Shown here piece after piece: positions 25,109 through 30,701 of a stretch of DNA of 30,701 nucleotides. Within the stretch, counting starts at the first letter, position 1; each line of letters opens with the position of its first letter. The notes under the pieces were generated by a model that was given only the letters and a program-made list of their open reading frames with translations, searched no databases and was not told the origin of the DNA. Location: contig CAYRNW010000030.1 of NCBI GenBank assembly GCA_964425745.1, positions 1 to 30,701 of the forward strand, read 5' to 3'. A program made the translations under genes and the position numbers. The stretch comes from CALCNS01 sp964425745 (GTDB lineage Bacteria; Bacillota; JAAYKD01).

Positions 25109-25459
25109 ATGTATTCTAGTAAAGAATTAGTACTACAAATTGTGAAATGGGCCGATGAGAAAAAAGCGAAAGAGCCGGTCGTAATAGAAGTAGGCGTGAA
25201 CAGCACTATCGCTGATTATTTTGTAATTGTTCACGCAGGCAATCGTATTCAGGTGGTCGCTATTGCGGAACATATTGCAGACCAAGCAGAACTTATGTAT
25301 CATATACACGTACCCCATAAAGAAGGAATCACGGAAGGTAGTTGGGTCCTACTCGACATGGGGAGTGTTGTAGTTCATATCTTTGATGAAGATACAAGAG
25401 GGTTTTATGATTTAGAACGTCTTTGGAATGAATCTCCTCGTATGGAGTTACCCCAATAA
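25109..25459 (+). CDS. rsfS: Ribosomal silencing factor RsfS
   Basis: A 116-residue RsfS/Iojap protein, which binds L14 and blocks joining of the subunits in starving cells. Family marks are DYFVIVHAGNRIQVVAIAEHI, the HKEGITEGSWVLLDMGSVVVHIF block and a C-terminal YDLERLW. ATG follows TAGGAGG, 10 bp after the LCP gene. It is the last gene of the ribosome-biogenesis run and is closed by a strong hairpin terminator. Confidence 0.96.
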   Translation: MYSSKELVLQIVKWADEKKAKEPVVIEVGVNSTIADYFVIVHAGNRIQVVAIAEHIADQAELMYHIHVPHKEGITEGSWVLLDMGSVVVHIFDEDTRGFYDLERLWNESPRMELPQ

Positions 25460-25496
25460 AAAAAGATGACAATCGTTACGATTGTCATCTTTTTTT
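25458..25496. terminator. Bidirectional terminator between rsfS and the EamA gene
   Basis: A perfect stem (core GATGACAATCG 25465-25475 with CGATTGTCATC 25479-25489, 3-nt loop) is flanked by A7 and T7, so it works on both strands. It overlaps the last base or two of the rsfS stop codon and reaches the stop codon of the minus-strand EamA gene. Confidence 0.95.
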
Positions 25497-26352
25497 AAGC
25501 GGATTTTTTAATAATTGCTCGACTTACTGCTAGTAAGACGATTCCGCCACCCATCAGTGTAGAAGTAGCGGGGTACTCCTGAAGCAAAACAAACGCTAAC
25601 AGTGAAGCGAAGATAGGTTCACACAGAGTGGCTAAGGAAATCGTAGTTGCTCCATAATACCGAAGTAACCAATTATAAACGGTATGACCCAAAAGGGAGC
25701 AAAAGACGGTCATTGCCAAGATGAGCCATAAATCTTTGGCATCAACACTAGAAAAAGAAGTTCGGCTTAACAACATCATGGAGCCAAGAAAAAAGGCTGC
25801 GGCGCCATTGACATGTACGATATAAACCCAAAATGGATTGTCTTCTTGAACTTTGACCCCTATCAGTAAATAACCCGCCATGCAAGCTCCACCAAAAAGA
25901 GCCAATAAATTTCCAGTCACATGATTGGGCTCATTCCAGCCCTCCATTGTAATTAGAATTGTCCCAAACAATGCCAGTGCGAGAATTATGAAAAACTCGA
26001 AAGTGGGCCTTTTTTTGTGAAACCAGATTTCATAAGCAGTGACCAGAACTGGACTACAGGAAACCAATACAGTTGAGGCGGCAACCGATGTCATTGAAAG
26101 GGAGGCAATCCAAGAGGCAAAATGAAACGCTAAAAAAAATCCGGAGAACCAAGAGAGAAACATCATTTTACGATTGAAGCGTTTCAAGTCTTCCCAATAG
26201 CGAAATAGGACATAGGGAAGTACTAATCCAAACGTAAATAACATTCGAAAAAATGCGATTGTCAGGGCGGGTGCTGAAATCCATCGGATGAAAATGGAGG
26301 AGAAGGCTGTAAAAAAGACAGCAGGTAGTATTAAAAAGCGGCGCGGCTTCAT
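25495..26352 (-). CDS. EamA/DMT superfamily transporter
   Basis: A 285-residue membrane protein with about ten helices in two EamA repeats (first about 5-135, second about 145-280). The N-terminus has the FTAFSSIFIRW segment and the second repeat has SLATLCEPIFASLLAFVLLQEYP, the usual EamA closing pattern. Members export amino acids or other small metabolites; the substrate is unknown. ATG 26352 overlaps the stop codon of the malic enzyme gene by 4 bp, so the two are one operon on the minus strand. Its stop lies in the T run of the shared terminator. Confidence 0.9.
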   Translation of the reverse strand: MKPRRFLILPAVFFTAFSSIFIRWISAPALTIAFFRMLFTFGLVLPYVLFRYWEDLKRFNRKMMFLSWFSGFFLAFHFASWIASLSMTSVAASTVLVSCSPVLVTAYEIWFHKKRPTFEFFIILALALFGTILITMEGWNEPNHVTGNLLALFGGACMAGYLLIGVKVQEDNPFWVYIVHVNGAAAFFLGSMMLLSRTSFSSVDAKDLWLILAMTVFCSLLGHTVYNWLLRYYGATTISLATLCEPIFASLLAFVLLQEYPATSTLMGGGIVLLAVSRAIIKKSA

Positions 26353-27530
26353 TTTGCTGTTTTTCGAACTACACCACTTTGCCTGGCTGCTTCTGCTACA
26401 GCTTTAGCAATAGCGCTACAAATCCTTGGGTCAAACGGTCCAACGATAATGTAATCATCTCTCAAATCCTTTTGATCGATCAGATTAGCTAAGGCGTGTG
26501 CAGCCGCTAATTTCATTTCCTCGTTGATCTGCGTAGCTTTGGCATCGAGAGCTCCACGGAAGATTCCGGGAAAGCATAAGGAGTTGTTCACTTGATTTGG
26601 ATAATCCGAGCGGCCAGTTCCTACAACGCGAGCTCCACCGGCTTTGGCTTCCTCAGGATAAATTTCAGGAATAGGGTTTGCCATGGCAAAAACAATAGCG
26701 TCTTTGTTCATGCCGGAAATCATATGACGATCCGCAATCAGGCCAGCTGAAACACCAATGAATACGTCAGCTCCTTGTAAAGCTTCGGTTAATCCCCCGG
26801 TTTTGCCCTCGAGATTGGTGATATGAGCCATTTCCTCTTGAGAGGGATTATTTTTTCCGTGACCGGGAACTAAAATACCATAACGGTCGACCATAAGGAG
26901 GTTCTTAGCACCAGCCTTCATAATTAACTTGCTGACAGCAGTACCGGCGGCACCGGCTCCGTTGACCACAACAGTGCATTGATTGAGCGATTTTCCGACA
27001 AATCGTAAGGCGTTTAGAATCGCTGAAAGTACAACCACTGCAGTTCCATGCTGATCATCATGAAATACTGGAATATCTAATTCTGATTTCAAGCGACGTT
27101 CAATTTCAAAACAGCGGGGAGAAGAGATGTCCTCCAAATTGATCCCTCCAAAAGAGGGAGCTATGATTTTTACGGTTTGAACAATTTCTTCAACATCTTT
27201 TGTATTCAACAAAATGGGAAATGCGTCAATATTTGCAAACCGTTTAAATAAAATGCATTTGCCTTCCATAACCGGTAAACCGGCTTCAGGTCCAATATCT
27301 CCTAATCCTAAAACTGCAGTTCCATCGGTAACAACAGCAACAAGGTTTCCGCGGTTGGTATATTCATAAACCATTTCTTTGTCTAAAGCAATTTCTTTAC
27401 AGGGTTCCGCAACTCCCGGTGTATAGGCTAAGCTCAATTGGGCAATGTTTTCAACGGGCACTTTACTCTTGACTTCGAGTTTTCCTTTGTTTAGCCTGTG
27501 TAGTTCTAAAGCATCATCTCTTAAACTCAT
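26349..27530 (-). CDS. NAD(P)-dependent malic enzyme
   Basis: A 393-residue short-form malic enzyme, which decarboxylates malate to pyruvate with reduction of NAD(P). AYTPGVAEPC and VVTDGTAVLGLGDIGP are the N-terminal signature blocks. FGGINLEDISSPRCFEIE and PVFHDDQHGTAVV carry the metal and catalytic residues. The Rossmann loop is NGAGAAGTA (about 190-198). Short bacterial forms like this are mostly NAD-dependent. The minus-strand ribosome binding site is AGAAGGAT. It is the first gene of a two-gene operon with the EamA transporter, hinting that the exporter handles a metabolite linked to pyruvate or malate. Confidence 0.95.
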   Translation of the reverse strand: MSLRDDALELHRLNKGKLEVKSKVPVENIAQLSLAYTPGVAEPCKEIALDKEMVYEYTNRGNLVAVVTDGTAVLGLGDIGPEAGLPVMEGKCILFKRFANIDAFPILLNTKDVEEIVQTVKIIAPSFGGINLEDISSPRCFEIERRLKSELDIPVFHDDQHGTAVVVLSAILNALRFVGKSLNQCTVVVNGAGAAGTAVSKLIMKAGAKNLLMVDRYGILVPGHGKNNPSQEEMAHITNLEGKTGGLTEALQGADVFIGVSAGLIADRHMISGMNKDAIVFAMANPIPEIYPEEAKAGGARVVGTGRSDYPNQVNNSLCFPGIFRGALDAKATQINEEMKLAAAHALANLIDQKDLRDDYIIVGPFDPRICSAIAKAVAEAARQSGVVRKTAK

Positions 27531-27586
27531 GAAGCATCCTTCTTTCTTTTATGTATCATAAAAATTTTCGACAATTCCTTTGTTAC

Positions 27587-27605
27587 TTCCTTCTTGAAGA
27601 AGGAA
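27587..27605. promoter_or_regulatory. Inverted repeat, possible operator in the malic enzyme/ferredoxin gap
   Basis: TTCCTTCTT and AAGAAGGAA form a perfect 9-bp inverted repeat around a single central G. It lies 57 bp upstream of the malic enzyme start (minus strand) and 66 bp upstream of the ferredoxin start (plus strand). One central base is too tight for an RNA hairpin of full length, so a protein-binding dyad is more likely. The binding protein is unknown. Confidence 0.4.
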
Positions 27606-27671
27606 TACGGAATGCTAAAGGAGAATAAATCTCCATGCGATTTCGCAGAGTAAAAACAGGAGGTGATATTC

Positions 27672-27839
27672 GTGGCTTATAAAATTAGCAATGCTTGTAT
27701 CGCTTGTGGCATGTGCAAACCTGAATGCCCCGTTGATGCAATAACCGAAGGAAATCCCTATGTTATTGATGCAGAAAAATGTATTGATTGTGGCGCTTGT
27801 AACAGTGTATGTCCTGTCGATGCTCCTCAACCAGAATAG
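27672..27839 (+). CDS. 2[4Fe-4S] clostridial-type ferredoxin
   Basis: A 55-residue ferredoxin. Two CxxCxxCxxxCP motifs are complete: Cys9, 12, 15 and 19 followed by Pro, and Cys37, 40, 43 and 47 followed by Pro. This is the classic small low-potential electron carrier of anaerobes, used with pyruvate:ferredoxin oxidoreductase, hydrogenases or radical SAM enzymes. The start is GTG 27672, placed by a very strong AGGAGGTGAT (27658-27667) 4 nt upstream. It is monocistronic, with a hairpin terminator 14 bp after the stop. Confidence 0.96.
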   Translation: MAYKISNACIACGMCKPECPVDAITEGNPYVIDAEKCIDCGACNSVCPVDAPQPE

Positions 27840-27852
27840 TTTTAAAAAAATG

Positions 27853-27880
27853 ACACCTTCCAAATGGAGGGTGTTTTTTT
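27853..27880 (+). terminator. Intrinsic terminator of the ferredoxin gene
   Basis: ACACCTTCC (27853-27861) pairs with GGAGGGTGT (27866-27874) through one G-T pair, AAAT loop, then a seven-base T run. Confidence 0.92.
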
Positions 27881-27902
27881 ATTTTCTCTAATTCTACCAG
27901 AA

Positions 27903-27970
27903 AAATTTGTTAGCCAAGGTTGACAAGGGCGAAATACTCCTGTAAAATGTAAACAGTGGTTAACAAATTT
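27903..27970. repeat. Three related half-sites around the feo promoter (candidate metalloregulator operator)
   Basis: TTGTTAGCC (27907-27915) and GGTTGACAA (27918-27926) form a dyad with a 2-bp centre (7 of 9 positions pair) that overlaps the -35 box. A third copy, GGTTAACAAATTT (27958-27970), is an inverted match in 12 of 13 positions to AAATTTGTTAGCC (27903-27915) and lies downstream of the -10 box, near the transcription start. Placement suits repression of feoAB by an iron- or manganese-sensing regulator of the DtxR/MntR or Fur type. The regulator is an inference. Confidence 0.5.
27920..27948 (+). promoter_or_regulatory. Promoter of the feo operon
   Basis: Perfect TTGACA (27920-27925), 17-bp spacer, TAAAAT (27943-27948). 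The start codon of feoA lies 35 bp downstream. The -35 box is inside the dyad described for 27903-27970. Confidence 0.85.
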
Positions 27971-27983
27971 GAGGGGGGCTAGT

Positions 27984-28280
27984 ATGACATTAGCTGAAAT
28001 TGAAATCGGACAACAGGTGTTAATACATCAAGTTCGGGGTCAAGGGGCTTTACGAAGAAGGCTTTTAGAAATGGGATTAACCCCTAATACGAGTGTTTGC
28101 GTTCGGAAAGTAGCTCCCATGGGTGATCCTATTGAGTTGCGTATTCGTGGTTATAGTTTGACTCTGCGAAAAGAAGATGCAGATTTGATTGATGTTTGCG
28201 AAGTATGTGGAAATTCAGAACCGATGCGCGGTCATGGCTGGCGTCATCAGCATCGCCATGGAGGAAAATTTGGTGAATAA
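27984..28280 (+). CDS. feoA: Ferrous iron transport protein A, with Cys/His-rich tail
   Basis: A 98-residue FeoA. Residues ~1-70 are the SH3-like FeoA domain (GQGALRRRLLEMGLTPNT, APMGDPIELRIRGYSLTLRKEDA), a cytoplasmic partner of FeoB. FeoA proteins are usually ~75-80 residues; here about 25 more follow, with a CEVC pair (Cys72, Cys75) and a His-rich stretch (His84, 88, 90, 92) that could bind metal. ATG 27984 follows GAGGGGGG; a TTG at 27969 is in frame but upstream of that site. The stop overlaps the feoB start by 8 bp, so expression is coupled. Confidence 0.94.
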   Translation: MTLAEIEIGQQVLIHQVRGQGALRRRLLEMGLTPNTSVCVRKVAPMGDPIELRIRGYSLTLRKEDADLIDVCEVCGNSEPMRGHGWRHQHRHGGKFGE

Positions 28281-30291
28281 ACGAAAGACCATTGCGTTGA
28301 TTGGGAATCAAAATTGCGGAAAAACAACACTTTTTAATCAGCTCACGGGGAGCAATCAACATGTTGGAAATTTTCCGGGTGTAACCGTTGAGCAAAAGAA
28401 AGGCTCCGTTCTTAAGCATAATGATTTTGAGGTCGTGGACTTACCCGGGATTTACTCGTTATCTCCCTACACCTTAGAAGAAATTGTAACAAGAGATTTT
28501 CTGATTCAAGAAAAACCCGACCTAGTAATCAATATTATTGATGCTACTAATTTGGAACGAAATCTATACTTAACGTTACAACTCCTTGATTTGCAATTTC
28601 CCATGGTCATTGCTTTGAACATGATGGATGAAGTACGGGGCAGCGGGCATTTCATTGATGTTCAGCAGTTCAGCTCCATGTTGAACGTTCCGATCTATCC
28701 AATATCGGCACTCAAAAACGAAGGTATCGATGAGATGTTGAAAGGAATCGAGGAGGTTTTGGAAAAGGATGGAGAGGTTCCTTGGCTTGATTATTGCTCC
28801 GGAGAAGTCCATAAAGCAGTTCATGCGATTCGCCACTTGATCGAACCCAAAGCAGAAAAAAAGGGTATTCCTGTTCGCTTTGCCTCTTCCAAGTTAGTAG
28901 AGGGAGATCCCCTGATGGAGCAAGCGTTGGAACTCGATGAAACCGAACTCGATTTACTTGAGAGAATCATTAAAGTTGCTGAGACAAACTTAAATCTGGA
29001 TCGAGAAGCAGCTATGGTCGAAATGAGGTATCAATTCATCGATCATTTGAGCCAACAGGTTCAGAGAAAGTTCGGTGAGAGTAAAGAACAGATACGTTCT
29101 CAGAAATTCGACCAACTTTTAACACATCGTTATTTTGGGATACCAATCTTTTTTTTATTTATGCTGGGAGTATTTTGGTTTACCTTTGGCCCAGTAGGCA
29201 GCTTTTTTAGTGATGCCTTTGTTGGTGTGATTGAAACGGCTACTGCTTGGGTAGATTCTCAGTTAGGCATCCTTGGTGTCAATGCGATTTTGCATTCGCT
29301 TGTCATAGATGGGATTTTTGCCGGGGTTGGAAGTGTGCTTGGCTTTCTCCCAATTATTATAATTTTGTTCTTTTTGCTATCTCTTTTGGAAGACACCGGC
29401 TATATGGCACGTGTCGCGTTTATGATGGATCAAATGATGCGTAGAATTGGTTTATCGGGTCGTTCAGTGGTTCCTATGCTCATGGGGTTTGGCTGCTCTG
29501 TGCCGGCCATTATGGCCACCAGAACTCTACCTGGTGAACGGGATCGAAAGATGACGATTCTACTAACGCCTTTTTTGTCCTGTAGTGCGAAGGTTCCAAT
29601 ATATGCGGTCTTCACAGCTGCCTTTTTTTCAACGCACCGAACTTTAGTGATGTTTAGCCTCTACTTAGGAGGCGTTGCAATGGCAGTTCTGTCCGGATGG
29701 ATCTTAAAATCAACAGTTATGAAAGGAAACCCAGTGCCTTTCGTTTTGGAGCTTCCCTCGTATCGTTTGCCCAATGCCAAAAGTGTAGGGTTGAATTTGT
29801 ATGATAAAGCGAAAGATTTTTTGACTCGGGCGTTTACGGTCATTTTTATTGGTACTATAGTAATCTGGTTTCTACAGAGTTTTGATTACAAGTTTAATTG
29901 GGTTACCAATAGTGAGTATAGTTTAATGGCAGAAATCGGAAAGAAAATTGCACCCCTATTTGCGCCATTGGGATTTGCCGATTGGAGAGCAGCAACAGCT
30001 CTTTTGGCAGGCATAACAGCAAAAGAAGCCGTAGTCAGTACTTTATCGATTCTAACAAATGTTGGAGACGCTAGTCAAGTTGCATCCGTACTTTCGAGCC
30101 TGTTTACTCCTTTATCGGCGTATTCATTTCTAGTGTTTACCTTGCTCTACATGCCTTGTGTCGCTGCTTTTGCAGCTACACGTAGAGAATGGGGGAACTG
30201 GAGAGGCTCGCTTGCGGTAGTGTCTTATCAAACGGGTGTGGCTTGGATCATGGCTTTTCTTGTGTTTCAAATAGGATCTTTCTTTGCTTAA
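28273..30291 (+). CDS. feoB: Ferrous iron transporter FeoB
   Basis: A 672-residue FeoB, the GTPase-linked Fe(II) importer in the cytoplasmic membrane. The N-terminal G domain has GNQNCGKT (11-18), FPGVTVE (switch I), DLPG (switch II) and NMMD for base recognition. A helical GDI-like region follows (about 170-275). The C-terminal membrane part (about 285-672) contains the two gate repeats with conserved Cys, MGFGCSVPA and PFLSCSAKVP. The frame is open from 28189, but GGAGG (28260-28264) lies 8 nt before GTG 28273, giving a normal FeoB N-terminus. ATG 28258 would place that site inside its own first codons. Confidence 0.96.
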   Translation: MNKRKTIALIGNQNCGKTTLFNQLTGSNQHVGNFPGVTVEQKKGSVLKHNDFEVVDLPGIYSLSPYTLEEIVTRDFLIQEKPDLVINIIDATNLERNLYLTLQLLDLQFPMVIALNMMDEVRGSGHFIDVQQFSSMLNVPIYPISALKNEGIDEMLKGIEEVLEKDGEVPWLDYCSGEVHKAVHAIRHLIEPKAEKKGIPVRFASSKLVEGDPLMEQALELDETELDLLERIIKVAETNLNLDREAAMVEMRYQFIDHLSQQVQRKFGESKEQIRSQKFDQLLTHRYFGIPIFFLFMLGVFWFTFGPVGSFFSDAFVGVIETATAWVDSQLGILGVNAILHSLVIDGIFAGVGSVLGFLPIIIILFFLLSLLEDTGYMARVAFMMDQMMRRIGLSGRSVVPMLMGFGCSVPAIMATRTLPGERDRKMTILLTPFLSCSAKVPIYAVFTAAFFSTHRTLVMFSLYLGGVAMAVLSGWILKSTVMKGNPVPFVLELPSYRLPNAKSVGLNLYDKAKDFLTRAFTVIFIGTIVIWFLQSFDYKFNWVTNSEYSLMAEIGKKIAPLFAPLGFADWRAATALLAGITAKEAVVSTLSILTNVGDASQVASVLSSLFTPLSAYSFLVFTLLYMPCVAAFAATRREWGNWRGSLAVVSYQTGVAWIMAFLVFQIGSFFA

Positions 30292-30327
30292 TAAGAGATA
30301 CGATATCAATGGAAAGTAGGAAATTAA

Positions 30328-30507
30328 ATGCAGTGGATTGATCTTTTCGTAGTGCTAGTATTGGGTGGGGCAGTTCTTAAGACTTTTATGTATTACAAAG
30401 ATCCTAAGCGCAGTGGTGGTTGCCACGGAAGTTGTAGCAGTTGTTCCCAGCAATGCAGTTACCGAGAAAGCAAAACTGAAATCAATATTCGACAGAAAAA
30501 GTATTGA
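30328..30507 (+). CDS. FeoB-associated Cys-rich small membrane protein
   Basis: A 59-residue protein with one N-terminal membrane helix (about residues 4-20). A short basic stretch follows, then the cluster CHGSCSSCSQQC (Cys32, 36, 39, 43). It matches the FeoB-associated Cys-rich membrane protein family, found just after feoB in Firmicutes. Its function is not proven; metal or Fe-S binding near the transporter pore is a reasonable idea. ATG follows TAGGA by 7 nt, 36 bp after feoB, so it is probably the third gene of the operon. No terminator hairpin is obvious before the tRNA promoter. Confidence 0.9.
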   Translation: MQWIDLFVVLVLGGAVLKTFMYYKDPKRSGGCHGSCSSCSQQCSYRESKTEINIRQKKY

Positions 30508-30514
30508 GAAACCC

Positions 30515-30543
30515 TTGCTCATTTCGCCAACATGTGGTAGAAT
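30515..30543 (+). promoter_or_regulatory. Promoter of the tRNA-Leu gene
   Basis: TTGCTC (30515-30520), a 17-bp spacer ending in an extended TGG, then TAGAAT (30538-30543), 11 bp before the tRNA. Confidence 0.75.
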
Positions 30544-30554
30544 AACATCCACAT

Positions 30555-30639
30555 GCGGGTGTGGCGGAACTGGCAGACGCACCAGACTTAGGATCTGGCA
30601 GAGCAATCTATGCAGGTTCAACTCCTGTCACCCGCACCA
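30555..30639 (+). tRNA. tRNA-Leu, anticodon UAG, with encoded CCA
   Basis: GCGGGTG (30555-30561) pairs with CACCCGC (30629-30635) as a full 7-bp acceptor stem, followed by A and an encoded CCA. The anticodon arm is CCAGA-CTTAGGA-TCTGG, giving anticodon TAG in the DNA (reads CUN leucine codons). A long variable arm follows, as expected for a class II tRNA, then the T arm with TTCAACT loop. Total length is 85 nt. Confidence 0.97.
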
Positions 30640-30645
30640 AAAATT

Positions 30646-30701
30646 GAGGGGCTGTAGCAAAACAGGCCCAAAAAAACAGAGCCAAGGGCTACGAAAGTAG
30701 T
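30646..30701. other. Dyad and possible insertion-sequence end at the window edge
   Basis: GGGGCTGT (30648-30655) and ACAGGCCC (30662-30669) pair at seven of eight positions around a 6-nt loop, followed by an A run. The sequence GAGGGGCTGTAGCAAAACAG resembles terminal repeats of some transposons (IS1182-like ends come to mind), with the element body then lying beyond base 30701. It could instead be a plain hairpin. The window ends before this can be decided. Confidence 0.3.

Noticed and set aside
27615..27863. 82-codon minus-strand frame opposite the ferredoxin
   Set aside because: It is antisense to a textbook ferredoxin with a strong ribosome binding site and terminator.
28189..28272. Longer FeoB starting at ATG 28189
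   Set aside because: It would overlap feoA by about 90 bases; GGAGG with ideal spacing selects GTG 28273, which gives a normal FeoB N-terminus.
30365..30700. 111-codon plus-strand frame running over the small Cys-rich protein, tRNA and window end
   Set aside because: It crosses a tRNA and its promoter and is out of frame with the supported gene; no family resemblance.
1..30701. CRISPR arrays, toxin-antitoxin pairs, prophage or biosynthetic cluster
   Set aside because: No regularly spaced direct repeats, phage structural genes, toxin-like small gene pairs or synthase domains were seen.

Overview
This 30.7 kb window looks like core chromosome of an anaerobic, low-to-moderate GC, Gram-positive bacterium of the Clostridia. 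A Peptococcaceae-like lineage fits best. That placement is an inference from gene order (maf-radC-mreCD-mrdA-minD-rodA, the TIGR03960/DUF2344 pair before rplU, then prp-rpmA-obgE-yhbY-yqeK-LCP-rsfS). It is also supported by AGGAGG-type ribosome binding sites and by Fe-S and Fe(II) proteins. No phage, CRISPR array or complete mobile element is visible.

Region 1 (1-7590) starts inside a 5S rRNA gene, so an rRNA operon ends here, closed by a perfect hairpin terminator. Plus-strand genes follow: an acetamidase/formamidase, a threonine-aldolase-type PLP enzyme, RmuC, a nitroreductase, a divergent YchF-type P-loop NTPase, a small cupin, a YdjI-like SPFH/zinc-ribbon protein and an iron-sulfur-flavoprotein-like NAD(P)H:FMN protein. 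Region 2 (7600-9654) is a lone minus-strand S9 prolyl-oligopeptidase-type gene.

Region 3 (9780-16775) is a cell-shape and division cluster: DUF4321 membrane protein, Maf, RadC, MreC, MreD, PBP2, MinD and RodA. MreB, MinC and MinE, which usually sit among these genes, are absent locally; the spacers where they would lie are only 12-28 bases. Region 4 (16830-20652) holds an MFS exporter and the coupled radical-SAM/B12 protein and DUF2344 pair.

Region 5 (20679-25496) is a ribosome-biogenesis cluster driven by a consensus promoter and an L21-type leader: L21, the Prp protease, L27 with the N-terminal extension that Prp removes, Obg, YhbY, YqeK, an LCP cell-wall ligase and RsfS. Ribonuclease G/E and NadD, common members of this neighbourhood, are not present.

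Region 6 (25495-27530, minus strand) is an EamA exporter overlapping a malic enzyme. Region 7 (27587-30507) carries a 55-residue 2[4Fe-4S] ferredoxin, then a ferrous-iron operon: feoA with an unusual Cys/His tail, feoB, and a small FeoB-associated Cys-rich membrane protein. The feo promoter is flanked by three related half-sites that look like a metalloregulator operator. The window closes with a tRNA-Leu(UAG) and, a few bases later, a dyad that may be the edge of an insertion sequence.

No clearly new multi-gene system was found. The best leads are the gene losses in otherwise conserved clusters, the feo operator and FeoA tail, the divergent YchF, and the possible element end beside the tRNA.
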